Positions 20,297 through 32,013 of a stretch of DNA of 64,000 nucleotides are shown here, piece after piece (position 1 is the stretch's first letter; the number at the start of each line of letters is the position of its first letter). The stretch covers positions 6,426,646 to 6,490,645 of the forward strand of contig OZ007514.1 of the NCBI GenBank assembly GCA_963931865.1. The letters run 5' to 3'. This DNA comes from Axinella damicornis. Its lineage: Eukaryota; Porifera; Demospongiae; Axinellida; Axinellidae. The notes under the pieces were generated by a model. It was given only the letters and a program-made list of their open reading frames with translations. It was not told the origin of the DNA and made no database searches. The translations under genes were made by a program, and so were the position numbers.

Positions 20297-22292
20297 GTAT
20301 AGCCTCTTCTCTGTGTACATGCATTTTGTCCATGAACATAACAATTAACAATTGCTGCAATTTGTGACCAATCATCTGATGACCTGCGGAGAGAGCCTGG
20401 GAACGAGGCTACCTGCACTTTGCCTACATGTATGTCGTGAAGTTTACAGGGTTTCATTTTTGAGAGGGGGGGCTTGAGCCTCCTTGAAAGATACCCAATG
20501 ACTATTATGTAAGCAAGACAACTCATGCCTCCCCCCCCCCCCCCCCCCCCCCCCCTCCCCCCTTGAACTATTTATGAATCAAATTTGCCATGTTCAGTGG
20601 TACCAGGGTGCTCCCTGTCCTTTCCTGGTCTAATGTGGTCATTGGAATGCATTACATTCTTTGGTGTGGTCACAGGTCAGCTTGGTGGAAACACTGCATG
20701 TTTAGCTGTAGCTTACTCTAGCACTGAAAATATTTTGATTTTGCCTGCAAGATTGAGATGCATAGTATTATGTATTGCAGTTGCTAACTTCCAGCACGTA
20801 TCTCAGAATAATTATTGTGATCATTGATATTGATTACTATAACATTTGTATGCAGGCCCAGACGGAATCCGCCTTCGTTGGTACACCACGCTATGCCCCA
20901 AATGTAGCAAGTGCTACTCCAAACAGTGAACCACTAGTAAACATTGACTCTGGTATCACTGGGCTCCATCTCAGCACACCACAATGCAGCATGTCCCGAC
21001 AGTTGTCTGAAAATGACCAGTATGTCACCGTAGTGGGAGCTAGCATACTACAAGAGAATGGGATGCCAGCTATCCGAGAAGACCAAGAGAATGAAATTGA
21101 CCATAACGGCAACTATGACTACCTCATGATGCAGCCGTACCCAACACGATTGCAACAACAAGCCCACCAATACCAGAATGTGCCCCTAGAAGGCCAGCAG
21201 CAGCAACTCGCAGTGGTCGGCATGCACAGGGAAGAAGCTCCGGCTTATGCAGTTTCTGACGCAAGAGACCGAGTCCACAGCTCGGAATCTAGTTTGAGTA
21301 ACACACCAGACTTGATCAGCCCAACACACAGTCTCCTTGACAACACCACATGTGGCACCAATGGAGCAAGGCTCCCAGATCCTCTCATGCCCACGCCAGC
21401 TACGAACCATCCGGTTAACAGGCAGCAAGGACTTACTCAAGGTGTTGGTGTCCAGTCGCAGTTCGATTTTGCAACAGTTCCCACTTATACCCAAACTACT
21501 GCAGCTATTGTACCCACTTCTGGTCCTGTGCAGTACGAGAACTATAACATTCCAAGGTACAATCCTTCATCATCTGGTAATGGATCTGATTTACCATCAT
21601 CTTGGGATCAGGGTGAGTTCGGAATTGCACGTGCACGTCCCAAAACCAGACAACGACCCTTGTCGGTGACTGGACCAAGTCAAAATGGTTCCAATGGGAA
21701 TGGTTGGGGTAAATCCATATCGTTCGATGCAGATGAAACCAACAGTACTTCACGGGGGAAGAAAATAACACCTCCACTCCATCGTCGTGCTTCCGCAGGA
21801 TGTCCCGGGAAACCAATACGTAGACCTCATGATTATGAGTTGGTAGCCTCTCCTCCTCCGGACTGGGAGACCAAGCAGCTTGGAGCTCGAACTCCAGAAT
21901 CGGAAATAAGACAGAAACTATTCAGCCCAGATTCTGACCAACAGCCCCTCATAAATATAGCACAAAGTGTTACTAAAGTGCCAGTCAGAAAATCGTCTTC
22001 TGCAGACTCCAGGGATGTTGGACCGGAGCCAGTTCCGCATTACGAGAGCATTTTGTTAGCAGACTTTCCCGATGCTTCGCAGGAGATGTGTCAACGGGCC
22101 TTAGAGATGCACTCATACAACATAATGAAGGCCAAGGAGGAAGTAATGATCCAGCTGTTGTTGGCTATGGAGATTGCCTGTGTCGATGCCACTGACTGTA
22201 AAAGAGCTTTATCGCATTGCCAGTGGAAGCTGGACAGAGCGGCCGCCTGGCTATTGGACCAAAGCGAAAATATTTTGTCTAGAATATCCTGA
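20140..22292 (+). CDS. ACK/TNK2-like non-receptor tyrosine kinase, C-terminal two exons
   Basis: Two exons (20140-20296 and 20856-22292) encode the last ~530 residues. ACK-family kinases are cytosolic Cdc42 effectors with kinase, SH3 and CRIB domains, a long Pro/Gln-rich tail with clathrin- and receptor-binding sites, and a C-terminal UBA that binds ubiquitin. Only the tail is visible. The call rests on the ending: a two-part UBA-like block (DASQEMCQRALEMHSYNIMK and CKRALSHCQWKLDRAAAWLL) that follows the order and spacing of the TNK2 C-terminus. A clathrin-box-like LVNID near 20937-20951 fits too. No kinase, SH3 or CRIB sequence is present upstream; the 200-N gap precedes it. Alternative: a different UBA-tailed adaptor. 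Confidence 0.65.
20297..20855. other. Intron of the ACK-like gene
   Basis: 559 bp with a 26-base C run (20531-20556) and an isolated transposon-end sequence (AGCCTGGGAACGAGGCTA, about 20394-20411). The upstream Met that would extend the next exon's frame from 20775 lies inside this intron and is not used. Confidence 0.6.
20856..22292 (+). CDS. ACK-like last exon with UBA-like tail
   Basis: 478 codons plus TGA. Residues 1-390 are low-complexity Gln/Pro/Ser/Asn-rich with short motifs: LVNID (clathrin-box-like), several YxxV/YxN tyrosines as possible phosphosites, and basic RRASAG/PIRRPHDYEL. Residues ~393-478 hold the UBA-like block, ending DQSENILSRIS. No stop or frameshift interrupts it, so the tail is intact. 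Confidence 0.75.
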   Translation, partial: AQTESAFVGTPRYAPNVASATPNSEPLVNIDSGITGLHLSTPQCSMSRQLSENDQYVTVVGASILQENGMPAIREDQENEIDHNGNYDYLMMQPYPTRLQQQAHQYQNVPLEGQQQQLAVVGMHREEAPAYAVSDARDRVHSSESSLSNTPDLISPTHSLLDNTTCGTNGARLPDPLMPTPATNHPVNRQQGLTQGVGVQSQFDFATVPTYTQTTAAIVPTSGPVQYENYNIPRYNPSSSGNGSDLPSSWDQGEFGIARARPKTRQRPLSVTGPSQNGSNGNGWGKSISFDADETNSTSRGKKITPPLHRRASAGCPGKPIRRPHDYELVASPPPDWETKQLGARTPESEIRQKLFSPDSDQQPLINIAQSVTKVPVRKSSSADSRDVGPEPVPHYESILLADFPDASQEMCQRALEMHSYNIMKAKEEVMIQLLLAMEIACVDATDCKRALSHCQWKLDRAAAWLLDQSENILSRIS

Positions 22293-22527
22293 CCATTTTG
22301 AGATTCCATTTTTGCTGTTATCTTTGACTTTGTATATTCTTATATACGTGTATGGAAGTGCCTGACTGACCATTCAAGAATCAGATGTGTGTGTGTGTGT
22401 GTGTTGCGGGAGGGCTTAAATTTTTTTTTAAATATGGGCTTGAATGTGATAGCATCACAAAATTTCAGATCAATCACACAGTCACTGCACAATGCCATCT
22501 ATAAACCAATGGCCGGATGACAACATC

Positions 22528-22533
22528 AATAAA
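22528..22533 (+). terminator. Possible polyadenylation signal of the ACK-like gene
   Basis: AATAAA 236 bp after the stop codon, the first canonical hexamer on this strand. No cleavage site can be read from sequence alone. Confidence 0.4.
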
Positions 22534-23218
22534 CCAATGGGTGACATCTGTCAGTTTCTGAAGAGTGAAGATCGAGCTAATTAAGGGGTTTACACAAGAT
22601 TACAAGTCATGCATATTATTATTACATTGCTATGGTGTGCTGACAACTTGCAGCCAGGCATCTGTCTACCTTTAGTGGTGTTGGGGTATCCTGTTGGTGT
22701 ACTGTAACTAGTATACCTATAGTCATGATCAGGACGAAACAAGTTTATAAGCATGCACAAATTGCATGCCTCGAGATCCCAGCCGTTTGGACAGCTCACA
22801 TATGGAGGTCCAACCAGGTACATGTATAGATCAATTGGAAGTCCAGAATTCAATTATTGACAGACAATGATATAAAAATGTACCTGAATGTCAGAATTCC
22901 ACGAAGAAACTTAATGTGAGGTATATAATTATGTGGCTCCGTCATGCAGAGGAAAAGCGACATGCACTAACCTATAGCACGCAGGTCATACATAGGATAT
23001 TCAGGTTGATTACGTAGCAGCCTCTATCTTCAGGAAGTTCAGGTGTTATAATCATGATTGAGGAGTCCCTTTACAATTTTATACATCAACAAAACAATAA
23101 TTATGCACCATGGATCATGTATAATATTATGGTGGAGAGGAAGTGACGAATACTTCACTGGACACAGACTACAGTTGGAAACTAATGACAGCACTTATAA
23201 CGTGCTTACAATGGTCTT

Positions 23219-23789
23219 CAAGAGCGCATGATGACATCATTGTTTTTTCACGGCGGAGGAGGAAGAGCGTGTGACTGGCAAAAATTTGAAACAGGCGGAA
23301 TCTCTGGCGTGTACTAAAAATAGAACACGTGAGCTCAACACGTTGGCTTCATCACGGATATCACGCCACTGTACTCGTAGTAAAGTTGCTAGCTAGCTGT
23401 AAATGGAGCGCTCAGAGCTCACCTTGCGAAGTCTGCGTTCTCACAGCCGTTATCGACACAAAGCGATTCTATCTGCGTTCTACCCGAGCCTGAAAGTCGG
23501 GCGGGGAGAAACGGTGGATGATTGTTTGCTCCACGAAGTACTTCGAAGTTGAAGGGGGTGGTATTGGCCCAGTTCTGTCTCTGACTGATAGTCCTCTGGC
23601 TCGAGAGCGACTATTTCGCAGCTGTATCGTTTCTCACGCTCTGTTCTGACCCGCAATCTAGATACAACGTGACCGGATGTGCTATTTTTAGTACACGCGA
23701 AAGATTCTGCCTTCACCACGGGAGAATACGAAGTCACACGCTCTTCCTCCTCCGCCGTGAAAAAACAATGATGTCATCATGCGCTCTTG
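23219..23789. mobile_element. 571-bp foldback DNA transposon with 7-bp target duplication
   Basis: The ends CAAGAGCGCATGATGACATC and its exact reverse complement start a terminal inverted repeat extending about 110 bp with a few mismatches; inner arm landmarks are GTGTACTAAAAATAG and CTATTTTTAGTACAC. It is flanked by TGGTCTT on both sides (23212-23218, 23790-23796), direct evidence of transposition. No transposase remains. Long TIRs suggest a Mutator-like or foldback class, but those usually make 8-10 bp duplications, so the superfamily is open. Confidence 0.85.
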
Positions 23790-24095
23790 TGGTCTTGTAT
23801 TGCATGCACAATAATAAGTGCATGAACAGAAGATCTGATCCGGTTCAGTATACCTCCATCATGTCTGAAGCCATCTTAGTAGTTCTCATGGTGATATATA
23901 GGGCAGAGACCACCATGCTGTGATGAAAAGCATGCAGTTCCTCCAGACTGCCCTTGCAGAATTACCAGTCCCCCTGATCACAAACATGCAGCGTGCTCTT
24001 CTCTATGGCAGCCTGTGTGTGCATGCAAGAGAGTGTAAACATGCACGATTGTGTGTGTGTGTGTGATGGTATAGCCCAACAGAACCTTATCTTAC

Positions 24096-24218
24096 TGAAG
24101 TGGCTATTGGTCCGGCAGGCAACTTAGGGTATATTAGGGCCAGGGCCGGTTCTAGATGCACGCACATTTCCGGTACCTACTAGAGTATGTACATCCTGCC
24201 AGACCAATAGCCACAGCG
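24096..24218. mobile_element. MITE copy 1 (GTGGCTATTGGTCCGGCAGG family)
   Basis: Arms GTGGCTATTGGTCCGGCAGG and CCTGCCAGACCAATAGCCAC enclose ~75 bp. The nonanucleotide TTATCTTAC occurs on both sides (24087-24095 and 24219-24227), a likely target duplication. A second copy is at 32892-33014. Confidence 0.75.
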
Positions 24219-24649
24219 TTATCTTACAGTGTACTAACTGTTTAACTCTTTACCAACCCTACGTAGACATTGGAGGTCACAATCGAGTAGCTAGTAATGA
24301 GCGACTACAGTAGCTGTTAACCCTCAGCCCGTTACACTGTTAATCAAAAAGCTTATATATTATATACAAGTGTGTTGACAGGAACCCTGGTGCTCACAAT
24401 AATGTGAATCATTATAGATGCATGTAAAACCGATCTCCATGTAACCAGAAAATAGTGACATATCTCTGTTGGGCTAAGGGAATGACAGTCTCTGTTTCCT
24501 TAGCAACACCTTAGCCATAGTGTTGCCAATCTAGGTACTGCAAGTTTACACTGTCCCACGCAATACCACTTGACTTCGAGGAGGGACACACTTTACTTGT
24601 GCATTCAGGTTCATTAATTAAAACTGCCAGCTTATATAGCAACAACCAA

Positions 24650-24880
24650 CCCTACTTGCTACTTGCTAAGTAAGCCGGGTACTGGGAGGATGCTTACTTG
24701 CATGCTTAGGCAGGGTATGGGGAGGATGGCTACTTGCATGCTAAGGCAGGGGACGGGGAGGATGGCTACTTGCTAAGGCAGGGTATGGAGATGATGCTTA
24801 CTTGCTAAGGCAGGGTACGGGGAGGATGGCTACTTGCTAAGGCAGGGTACAGGGAAGATGGCTACTTGCTACGGCAGGTC
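24650..24880. repeat. Minisatellite, ~32-36 bp unit, about six copies
   Basis: Units read GGCAGGGTACGGGGAGGATG followed by GCTACTTGCTAA, with some copies carrying an extra GCATGCT. No coding potential. Confidence 0.8.
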
Positions 24881-25679
24881 TCCTACCATGAAAAGCCTAG
24901 CACATCGGCTAACCACAAGCCTAATGATGTGCATGAATGTTTGCATGTGACAACTCCTTCATGCACTTCTATGGAGGCAAGGGAGCGAGGATATGGAGGG
25001 TAGGGGAGTAGAGGAGGAGTGGCCCTCTCTACTGCACAATGGGAGGGGGAGGGAGTGACCACGCCACGCCTACTGATCTTGCCTACTGTACACAGAGATA
25101 GCATCATATTAGCATGGCAGATCCAAGCCTATAGCTAGAACATGTACCCCCCCCCCCCCCCCCCCCCCCCCAGTTCGTATTCTTACCAACAAAACGATTG
25201 GGTGAGGTATTCAAGTTACTTAGAAACAAGGCATCCATTCAGTTTTTGTCAAATGTTCCATGCATAGACTAACTCCCAAAGACATTGACAAAAACTGACC
25301 AAATTTTGAGTTTTAGCACAAAGTTGTCCCTATGCCCTCTGAAGCCTTCTAAGGACTTTTTGAATGACGAGAAACCCTACAACTCCATAGTGTCTAAATG
25401 ATGTCTATAGAGGTGTAGGGATAACTTATTAACTACAGTGACAACTAGTGCAGCATGTGCTATTTAATTTTATGACTCACCATAATTATGATCCAGGAGG
25501 GGATTGGTCATTGTAGGAGTGTATAACCAGTCGGATGGTTGCAGACAATTTCACAGGGTGCAGCAGTTCACAAAATAAATTTAATGTCGCGGGATTGCAT
25601 AATTTTGGATATGCCATCCATGATCATCACCAGTTCAGAGATTGCAACCGTTATGCCTCTCTACACGGCAACAAGGTAG

Positions 25680-26660
25680 GGTGTCTTCCCATTTGGTCAA
25701 TTCCCATTTGGTCAATTCCCACTTCGTCAATTTCACTTCGTCAATTCCCACTTTGTCAACTTCCCACTTCGTCAATTCCCACTTCGTCAACATTGACCAA
25801 GTGGGAATTGACAAAGTGAGAAATTGACAAAGTGGGAATTGACGAATTGGGAATTGACAAAGTAGGAATCTATATAGTAAATACTGCATAGCAAGGGTGC
25901 ATAGTATGGCAAACATGGGTTGTGAGACTCAGGGCTCAATTACAAGGCATGTGCATTGTCAGGGAGGAACCCTCAGGAGGCGGGTGAGCAATTTCAGTGA
26001 GTTAGCAGAGTGGGAGATCTCAATCTACTGCTCCGAGCTCAAGCAAAAATGCCCAGTGCACTCCCTCAGTTGGACGATCTTCTCAGCTATTTTGAAAACA
26101 CCTAGCTGGCTAGATGGTGGGCAGTTTGTCCTGCAATGTGGAGTGTCTTTGAGCTTGATGGGAGCAGAACAAGCAATCACTTGCATGGGATGGCACAGCA
26201 AGTTTAATTCAATCATCAGTCGGTGACATACTAACAGCTAGCTACCGACTGGTGGATACCATCAAAGAAGAGCAAGCACCTACGGAACTCACAGCAGTCC
26301 AACTTGAAGCAGGATCACATGACACCCAGACGAAAGAGATGTATAGTTGTCAATGAATGCCTAAGAAAGCTAGCATACATTGTTGGAGAAATAAGTCTCA
26401 CAACCCATGATGTTATAGCCAGCCTTATAGCTACTATGCACACTTGGTTTGCATACCATGTTTACCATAGATTTCCACTTTGTCAATTCCCAATTCGTCA
26501 ATTCCCACTTTGTCAATTTCTCACTTTGTCAATTCCCACTTGGTCAATGTTGACGAAGTGGGAATTGACAAAGTGGGAAGTTGACAAAGTGGGAATTGAC
26601 GAAGTGAAATTGACGAAGTGGGAATTGACGAAATGGGAATTGACCAAATGGGAATAAACC
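25680..26660 (+). mobile_element. Mutator-like element (981 bp) with palindromic TIRs
   Basis: Flanked by the 8-bp duplication CAAGGTAG (25672-25679 and 26661-26668). Termini are GGTGTCTTCCCATTTGGTCA and, on the other strand, GGTTTATTCCCATTTGGTCA. Each ~190-bp terminal repeat is a run of a 15-bp motif (CAATTCCCACTTCGT type) that turns into its own reverse complement midway, so each arm alone can fold and the arms also pair with each other. The interior carries the remains of a MULE-type transposase (next entry). It is non-autonomous now. Confidence 0.85.
26029..26345 (+). pseudogene. Degraded MULE-type transposase C-terminal fragment
   Basis: Two frames must be combined. One reads LPQLDDLLSYFENT, a stop, then CPAMWSVFELDGSRTSNH; the next frame continues GWHSKFNSII; then DTIKEEQAPTELTAVQLEAG in a third stretch. 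The YFE.TW...W...RT.N..EGWH..F order and the following IK.EQA...L..L.AG helix are characteristic of the C-terminal part of MULE-domain proteins in animal genomes. Several frameshifts and stops make it inactive. Confidence 0.6.
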
Positions 26661-27459
26661 CAAGGTAGCAGCTGTCTGTCATTTCAGAGCCAAAGAAATG
26701 AATTGCAACTTGAGTATCTGTTACTTGTAGGATAGTTCTTCAGCAGTCCATAGATCCCAGCTTGTAGGCATGGTAGCCTCTGGCTTTTTTGAAACTCTCT
26801 TGAAAACAGTTATCCTTGATTTCTCTAAAAATTTTCACACAGTCGAAAGAGGGTGTTTCCAGGACGACCAATGTGAAAGCCATTTTAGGTGATTTCGTGT
26901 GGTACTGTTTGGTACATTCTGTTGTATACTGGAAGTTTGATATACCAATGCTGGAGTTTCTGCTGCTGTGTGGTTTACAGCAGGTGAGCCTCCCAAAGAA
27001 GATCTTCAGCTGGGAGTGGAGCAGCTGCGCTGTTGCTCACAAAGTTCCCACCCTCCCTCAGGGTTGTATTGTTCAGTGCCTGTGAAGTATTAAGAGCAAA
27101 GAGGGTATAGGGTATACATATCATAGAGTCAGTAGATCAACTTTACATGTTGGTATGGAGCGGACATGCTCACAACATAATACTTATATACCATCCTCTC
27201 CTCAAACCAACACAAGTAGAAAATGTGATGAGAAAGTGAATGAAAAGGAACGATGGGAAATGAAACGAGGCGATGAACATGAAATGCAAATGTACATGAA
27301 TTGAAGAGAGAAAACTGAGAATGTGCATGATGAAAAATTGGTGACGATGCTTCCGTACGCTCCCCCCTCCCTCAACAAAAACAAATGACAGCAAAAGACG
27401 AAGAATGTAAGCGATGAAACCCATGAAAAATTGGAACCTTAAATATGATCGCTCACCAA

Positions 27460-28095
27460 TCCCCTATAATAATGCTCCCTAACCCGTCCCCTATATGCTC
27501 CCCGACCCGTCCCCTATATGCTCCCCCAACCATCCCCTATATTATATGCTCCCCGACCCATCCCCTATATGCTCCCCGACCTGTCCCCTATATGCTCCCC
27601 GACCCGTCCCCTAAATGCTCCCCGGCCCATCCCCTAGCTATATGCTCCCCGACCCGTCCCCTATATGGTCCCTGACCCGTCCCCTATATGCTCCCCGACC
27701 CATCCCCTATATGCTCCCCGACCCGTCCCCTATATGCTCCCCGACCCGTCCCCTATATGCTCCCCGACCCATCCCCTATATGCTCCCCGACCCGTCCCCT
27801 ATATGCTCCCTGACCCGTCCCTTAAATGCTCCCTGACCCATCCCCTAGCTATATGCTCCCCGACCCGTCCCCTATATGCTCCCCGACCCGTCCCCTATAT
27901 GCTCCCCGACCCGTCTCCTATATGCTCCCCGACCCGTCCCCTATATGCTCCCCAACCCGTCTCCTAAATGCTCCCCAACCCATCCCCTAGCTATATGCTC
28001 CCCGACCCATCCCTTATATGCTCTCCCACCCTTCTTAAAAATAAAAAAAAAGAACTAATGCTCCACCCATCCCCTATATGCTCCCCCTACCTAAT
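27460..28095. repeat. 23-bp minisatellite, roughly 28 copies
   Basis: Unit TATATGCTCCCCGACCCGTC plus CCC, repeated with single-base changes and occasional longer units (TAGCTATATGC). Because 23 is not a multiple of three, all three frames stay partly open and give false proline-rich frames. Not coding. Confidence 0.92.
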
Positions 28096-28469
28096 AAAGA
28101 GTGAAGGAGTCAGAGAAGTGAACGATGGGCATGAGCAACCCCTGGTCAGACTGGGACTGTACCTCCACAGTCAGCAGCGGGCAAACTCTGTTTCCAACGA
28201 ATCACAACCCCCCTCTCCGCCTTCCACCGCCCAGCCCTACACACCACACTCCTCGTTCACACATCAGGCGGTACAGACCCGAAATGCAAAGTCTGGAGGT
28301 AGCAGCAGAACCAGTTGGCGTCCGACTTTCAAGGCCCTCAAAATAAACATTACGGTAATATTCGCCCAAGGGTTTCTTATACCTGATGGTGTTCTTTGTC
28401 TTGCCACAAGGAGCGCAGCAGCGAGATTTGGCTTCTGCAGAACGATTCGGAGTGTGACCCGGAGTGTTG

Positions 28470-29300
28470 CGGAATGTGACCCAGAGCAGCCCTTCCCCCA
28501 GTCACGCTCCACGAAATTGGTAGGGTACCCCTATCCATCAGGTACAAACAGACTCTCCTGAAATATTGGGTAAGAATCTCCACTTCCCAAAATATTAGTC
28601 CCCTCTTGGGAGAGGTCTATGAATTGATCTCCGACGATCCATCCAACACTTGGTTAAGAGAGATCCAGGGAATATTAAATGAAACAGGTTTCTCCTACGC
28701 ATGGCCCAACCCTCTAGGAGTCGATCCAACAGAGCTACTCAGCAATCTCCGTCAAAGACTGTCTGACCAATATTTGCAGAAATGGAATGGGTCACTGACG
28801 GCCTCAAGCAAGCTAAGAACATACAGGCTCTTTAAAAACACCTTGGAGTATGAGCCTTACCTCGACCTACCTCCATACCTCAGAGTCCCTCTCGCACGTT
28901 TCAGATGTAGTGCCCATGGCCTGAAAATCGAGACTGGCCGCTACACTGTCCCAACTCCAACCCCGGTGGAGGAGAGACAGTGCGACCTCTGTGGAGTATT
29001 AGAAGATGAACAACATTTCTTAATAAATTGTCCATTGCTCAGCAGGCAAAAACTATTTCAACACTGCTCTAAAATACTACCACCATTTGAGCACAAGTCT
29101 CCTACGGACAAGTTCCTCTTCATAATGACTAGCACGGACTCCAAACTGCTGCCACTGCTAGCCCACACAGTACAGCAAGGCTTTCTGTCAAGAGCCCCTC
29201 ACTGTGAATCTATCCACTAGCTAGCTAGACGTCTGTTTGTGCAATTTTCCTGACTAATAGGCCCTCCTGGCCTTTATTTGTCATTAAAATTTAATAAATA
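28470..29300 (+). pseudogene. LINE ORF2 C-terminal fragment with 3' tail
   Basis: From about 28490 the frame reads RVPLSIRYKQTLLKYWVRIS, then open to the TAG at 29218-29220. The middle has LPPYLRVPLARFRCSAHGLK and the zinc-knuckle tail QCDLCGVLEDEQHFLINCPL, the usual end of non-LTR retrotransposon ORF2. The A/T-rich end (ATTTAATAAATAATTAAAAT, about 29288-29308) fits a LINE 3' terminus. The polymerase and endonuclease parts are missing. It differs from the fragment at 11846-12330. Confidence 0.75.
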
Positions 29301-31397
29301 ATTAAAATCTGGCGCGTGGGCGCGGGAAATGCGCGCGTACATGCAGAACGGTACCGCCTCTGTACTCACCAGCTTTCGAACAGACCGACAAGATAACAAA
29401 ATTGTTCTCCCTCCACCACCATAGATAATATAATATGGATATTATCTATGCCACCACCCCTTTAATCATGGTCTCCATCTGTCTAGTAGGGACTACCAAT
29501 GCACAATACATTCACATTCAGAACTGGCATTACATTTATTATTAGTGTCTCCTAAGTTACAGCACACAGAGGTACATCCTTGGGAAGCTGAATTCAGCAA
29601 TGTTTGTCGTTCGTATTGTTGTTGACTGTAAACTAGTCACCATTCATTTCTTATCGTTCCTGCTTCAAAGAAAATTCAGCAAATCTTCATGTGGTTCAGT
29701 GATCAGTAACTGGTCAACCCTGATATTGAAGTTAACGGATGAGTACTTGGTATTCTGTTTGGGGTAGATGTGTGTCCTCTTTACAGTCTGCAACTGTAGT
29801 TTATGAATCTCCAATGCGGCTGGATGTATCTAGAAGGTTGGTCTTCTTGAGCTTACTCATACAGAGGGTTGATAGGAGACTGGATGGGAGCCAGTGATTC
29901 ATACATGTACAGCCACTATGACCATGGAAAAACGCATACACACAAACATAGATTAAGGATAGAACTAGGGCATTGTGTGTGTATGTGTGTACCATGCATG
30001 TTGTGCTTGGTACAGTGATCTCATCATGTGGTCATGCAAGGGAGGGAGTGGCATCAGCTGCACATGTAAGGAAAAAATACACCCTGATGTGCAAGGCATG
30101 AAAATCAACTGTTCCTCATTCCTGGCTCCTCGGGAGAGCTCGAGCTGGGAAGATCAGTGTCGTACCACACCATGGGTCATGTGAGTCCTGCTGTATCACT
30201 CCCCCATCCTCCATCGATCCACCAAACATCCACTCTACCACTCTTCCTTAATGCAAACCAATCAAGAAGTCAACCAGGCTTGGTTGAAACTCATTATGAG
30301 AAGTAACGACTGTGGTCATGCGTGGAGGCAAGTAAAATATCTTTTCCTTCAGTTTTCAGCTCTTGTGGCACCTTCGTGCTTTGCACTACAAGTACGACGA
30401 TCGATGCTGAAGAGAGATATTGAGCTAGCTACTATTCACAGGCATGCCTTCCCCTGGTGAACTGTGAACTCTAATTGGAGTGTAATTCAGTCAGTGGACA
30501 CGCTCAGTCAGTAAGAGAATTGTTGGTATACAGTTATCGTCTCTGGGAACACAATAAGCAAATTTCCACATAACTCCCCGCTCAGTCGGGGAGGGGGGGG
30601 GGGGGGGGGGGGGGACTACTACAAAGCCGACTGACTGGCACACATCCTTACAATCACAATGCTGTCAGTGTGCACAACGCTGAGAAGGAAGACACAGAAG
30701 TGGAAGGCAGTAGCAGGGCAGAGTAAATTGCAAAGGTGCCATGAGAGCTCTCTCTTCCTTACGACTGAACATGATGGTGGAAATCTCCACTTCATGTGGT
30801 TTCTCAGCTGCTTCACAGCCTGGAGATGAACAGCACCTCCAGTGGCAGGCATACTGCCTTCCACACTATATCCCTCCTTATCAGGTTCTGCCAGTGGGAG
30901 TGGGGAAGGGGAGGACCTACCTACTGCACACAAGGGGAGGGGGGACAAGGTTTGGAGAGACTGGAAGCGGGACACTGAGACACATACTCTCACCTGAGGC
31001 TTGTTAAGAGTACTTTCGGGCTTGCATTCTCATCTCCTTCAATACAGTCAAACGTCACTGCTGTCTTCTTATCTGGTGAGGCAATTAAATCACATCAATA
31101 AAGTGAAAGAACAGTGACACCACTTCAAGTGCAACAATTCACATCATCTACTCAGCATTCAAGGGGTGGTCATTCCAATTGACATTCTGAATAAGACTGT
31201 ACTCGCCCATGCACCACCTGCCCCTTCCTGACGAGACCATGACATGTTCCTATTATTGTCACCAGATGTGCATAATTTGCCAATTGACAGAAAAAATATT
31301 CGTATGCAGTGCAGGCTAAACTGCAGCTAACTCCTACCAAGGTAATCAAGTATCCTTGCTCCTACACACTACAGCAGTTTGCAAGTTGCTGCTCAGT

Positions 31398-31979
31398 TAG
31401 CCTCGTACCCAGGCCCCGCCCGCCTGAGAAAGAAAGGGCCTGGTATCCACTGTTTGCTCATGTGCTTAATTTCCTTGGGAAAATCGTGGACTACCGTACA
31501 ACCACGACAACAAAATCGTGTACTACCGCTATAATATGTTCTGTGCAGCTTTCCTGCAGCTGAGTAACAATGGAGTTCGACGATTGAGCGCTCTCCTATG
31601 ACCTTCAGTGGCTAAGTACTCCTGTACGTGTCTCCAGGTAGCCTCTATTTCGGCCGTTTGCATGATTTTACATGGCTCACTGACTGAGTTTGAAATGTCT
31701 GCGTGATATGAAGGACCGTTCGTCATGGACTGTAAGTTAGCAAGAATTGCTAGCAATCCAGGGCAGTATAGCACTAGCTGTTGTGTACGTAGTTCTGGTG
31801 ATATCCCGGCTCGATCAATCTCGTTCTGGTAGAGCATCACAGCATCGGCACGTGGCCATGTCCTGTGTCATGTATATGCCCCTCTCTGTTCGTCTTGGCC
31901 TAGATAATTATGCGCATGCGCTAACAGTGGATACCAGGCCCTTTCTTTCTCGGGCGGGTGGGGCCTGGGTACAAGGCCA
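31398..31979. mobile_element. 582-bp TIR element (TAGCCTCGTACCCAGGCC ends)
   Basis: Left arm TAGCCTCGTACCCAGGCCCC continues through AGAAAGAAAGGGCCTGGTAT and CACTGTT; the right arm is its reverse complement with few changes, ending GGCCTGGGTACAAGGCCA. Arms are about 60 bp. No target duplication is found. A minus-strand 103-codon frame (31529-31840) inside has no recognised domain. Terminal sequence matches the elements at 7325, 34385, 53941 and 55426, so they form one family or related families. Confidence 0.75.
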
Positions 31980-32013
31980 GAGAATAGTCTGATCAATTCA
32001 GTGGTAGGGCTTC

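Noticed and set aside
27445..28058. Proline-rich reading frames of 60-100 codons
   Set aside because: They are frames through a 23-bp minisatellite, open in all three frames because of the repeat; no gene.
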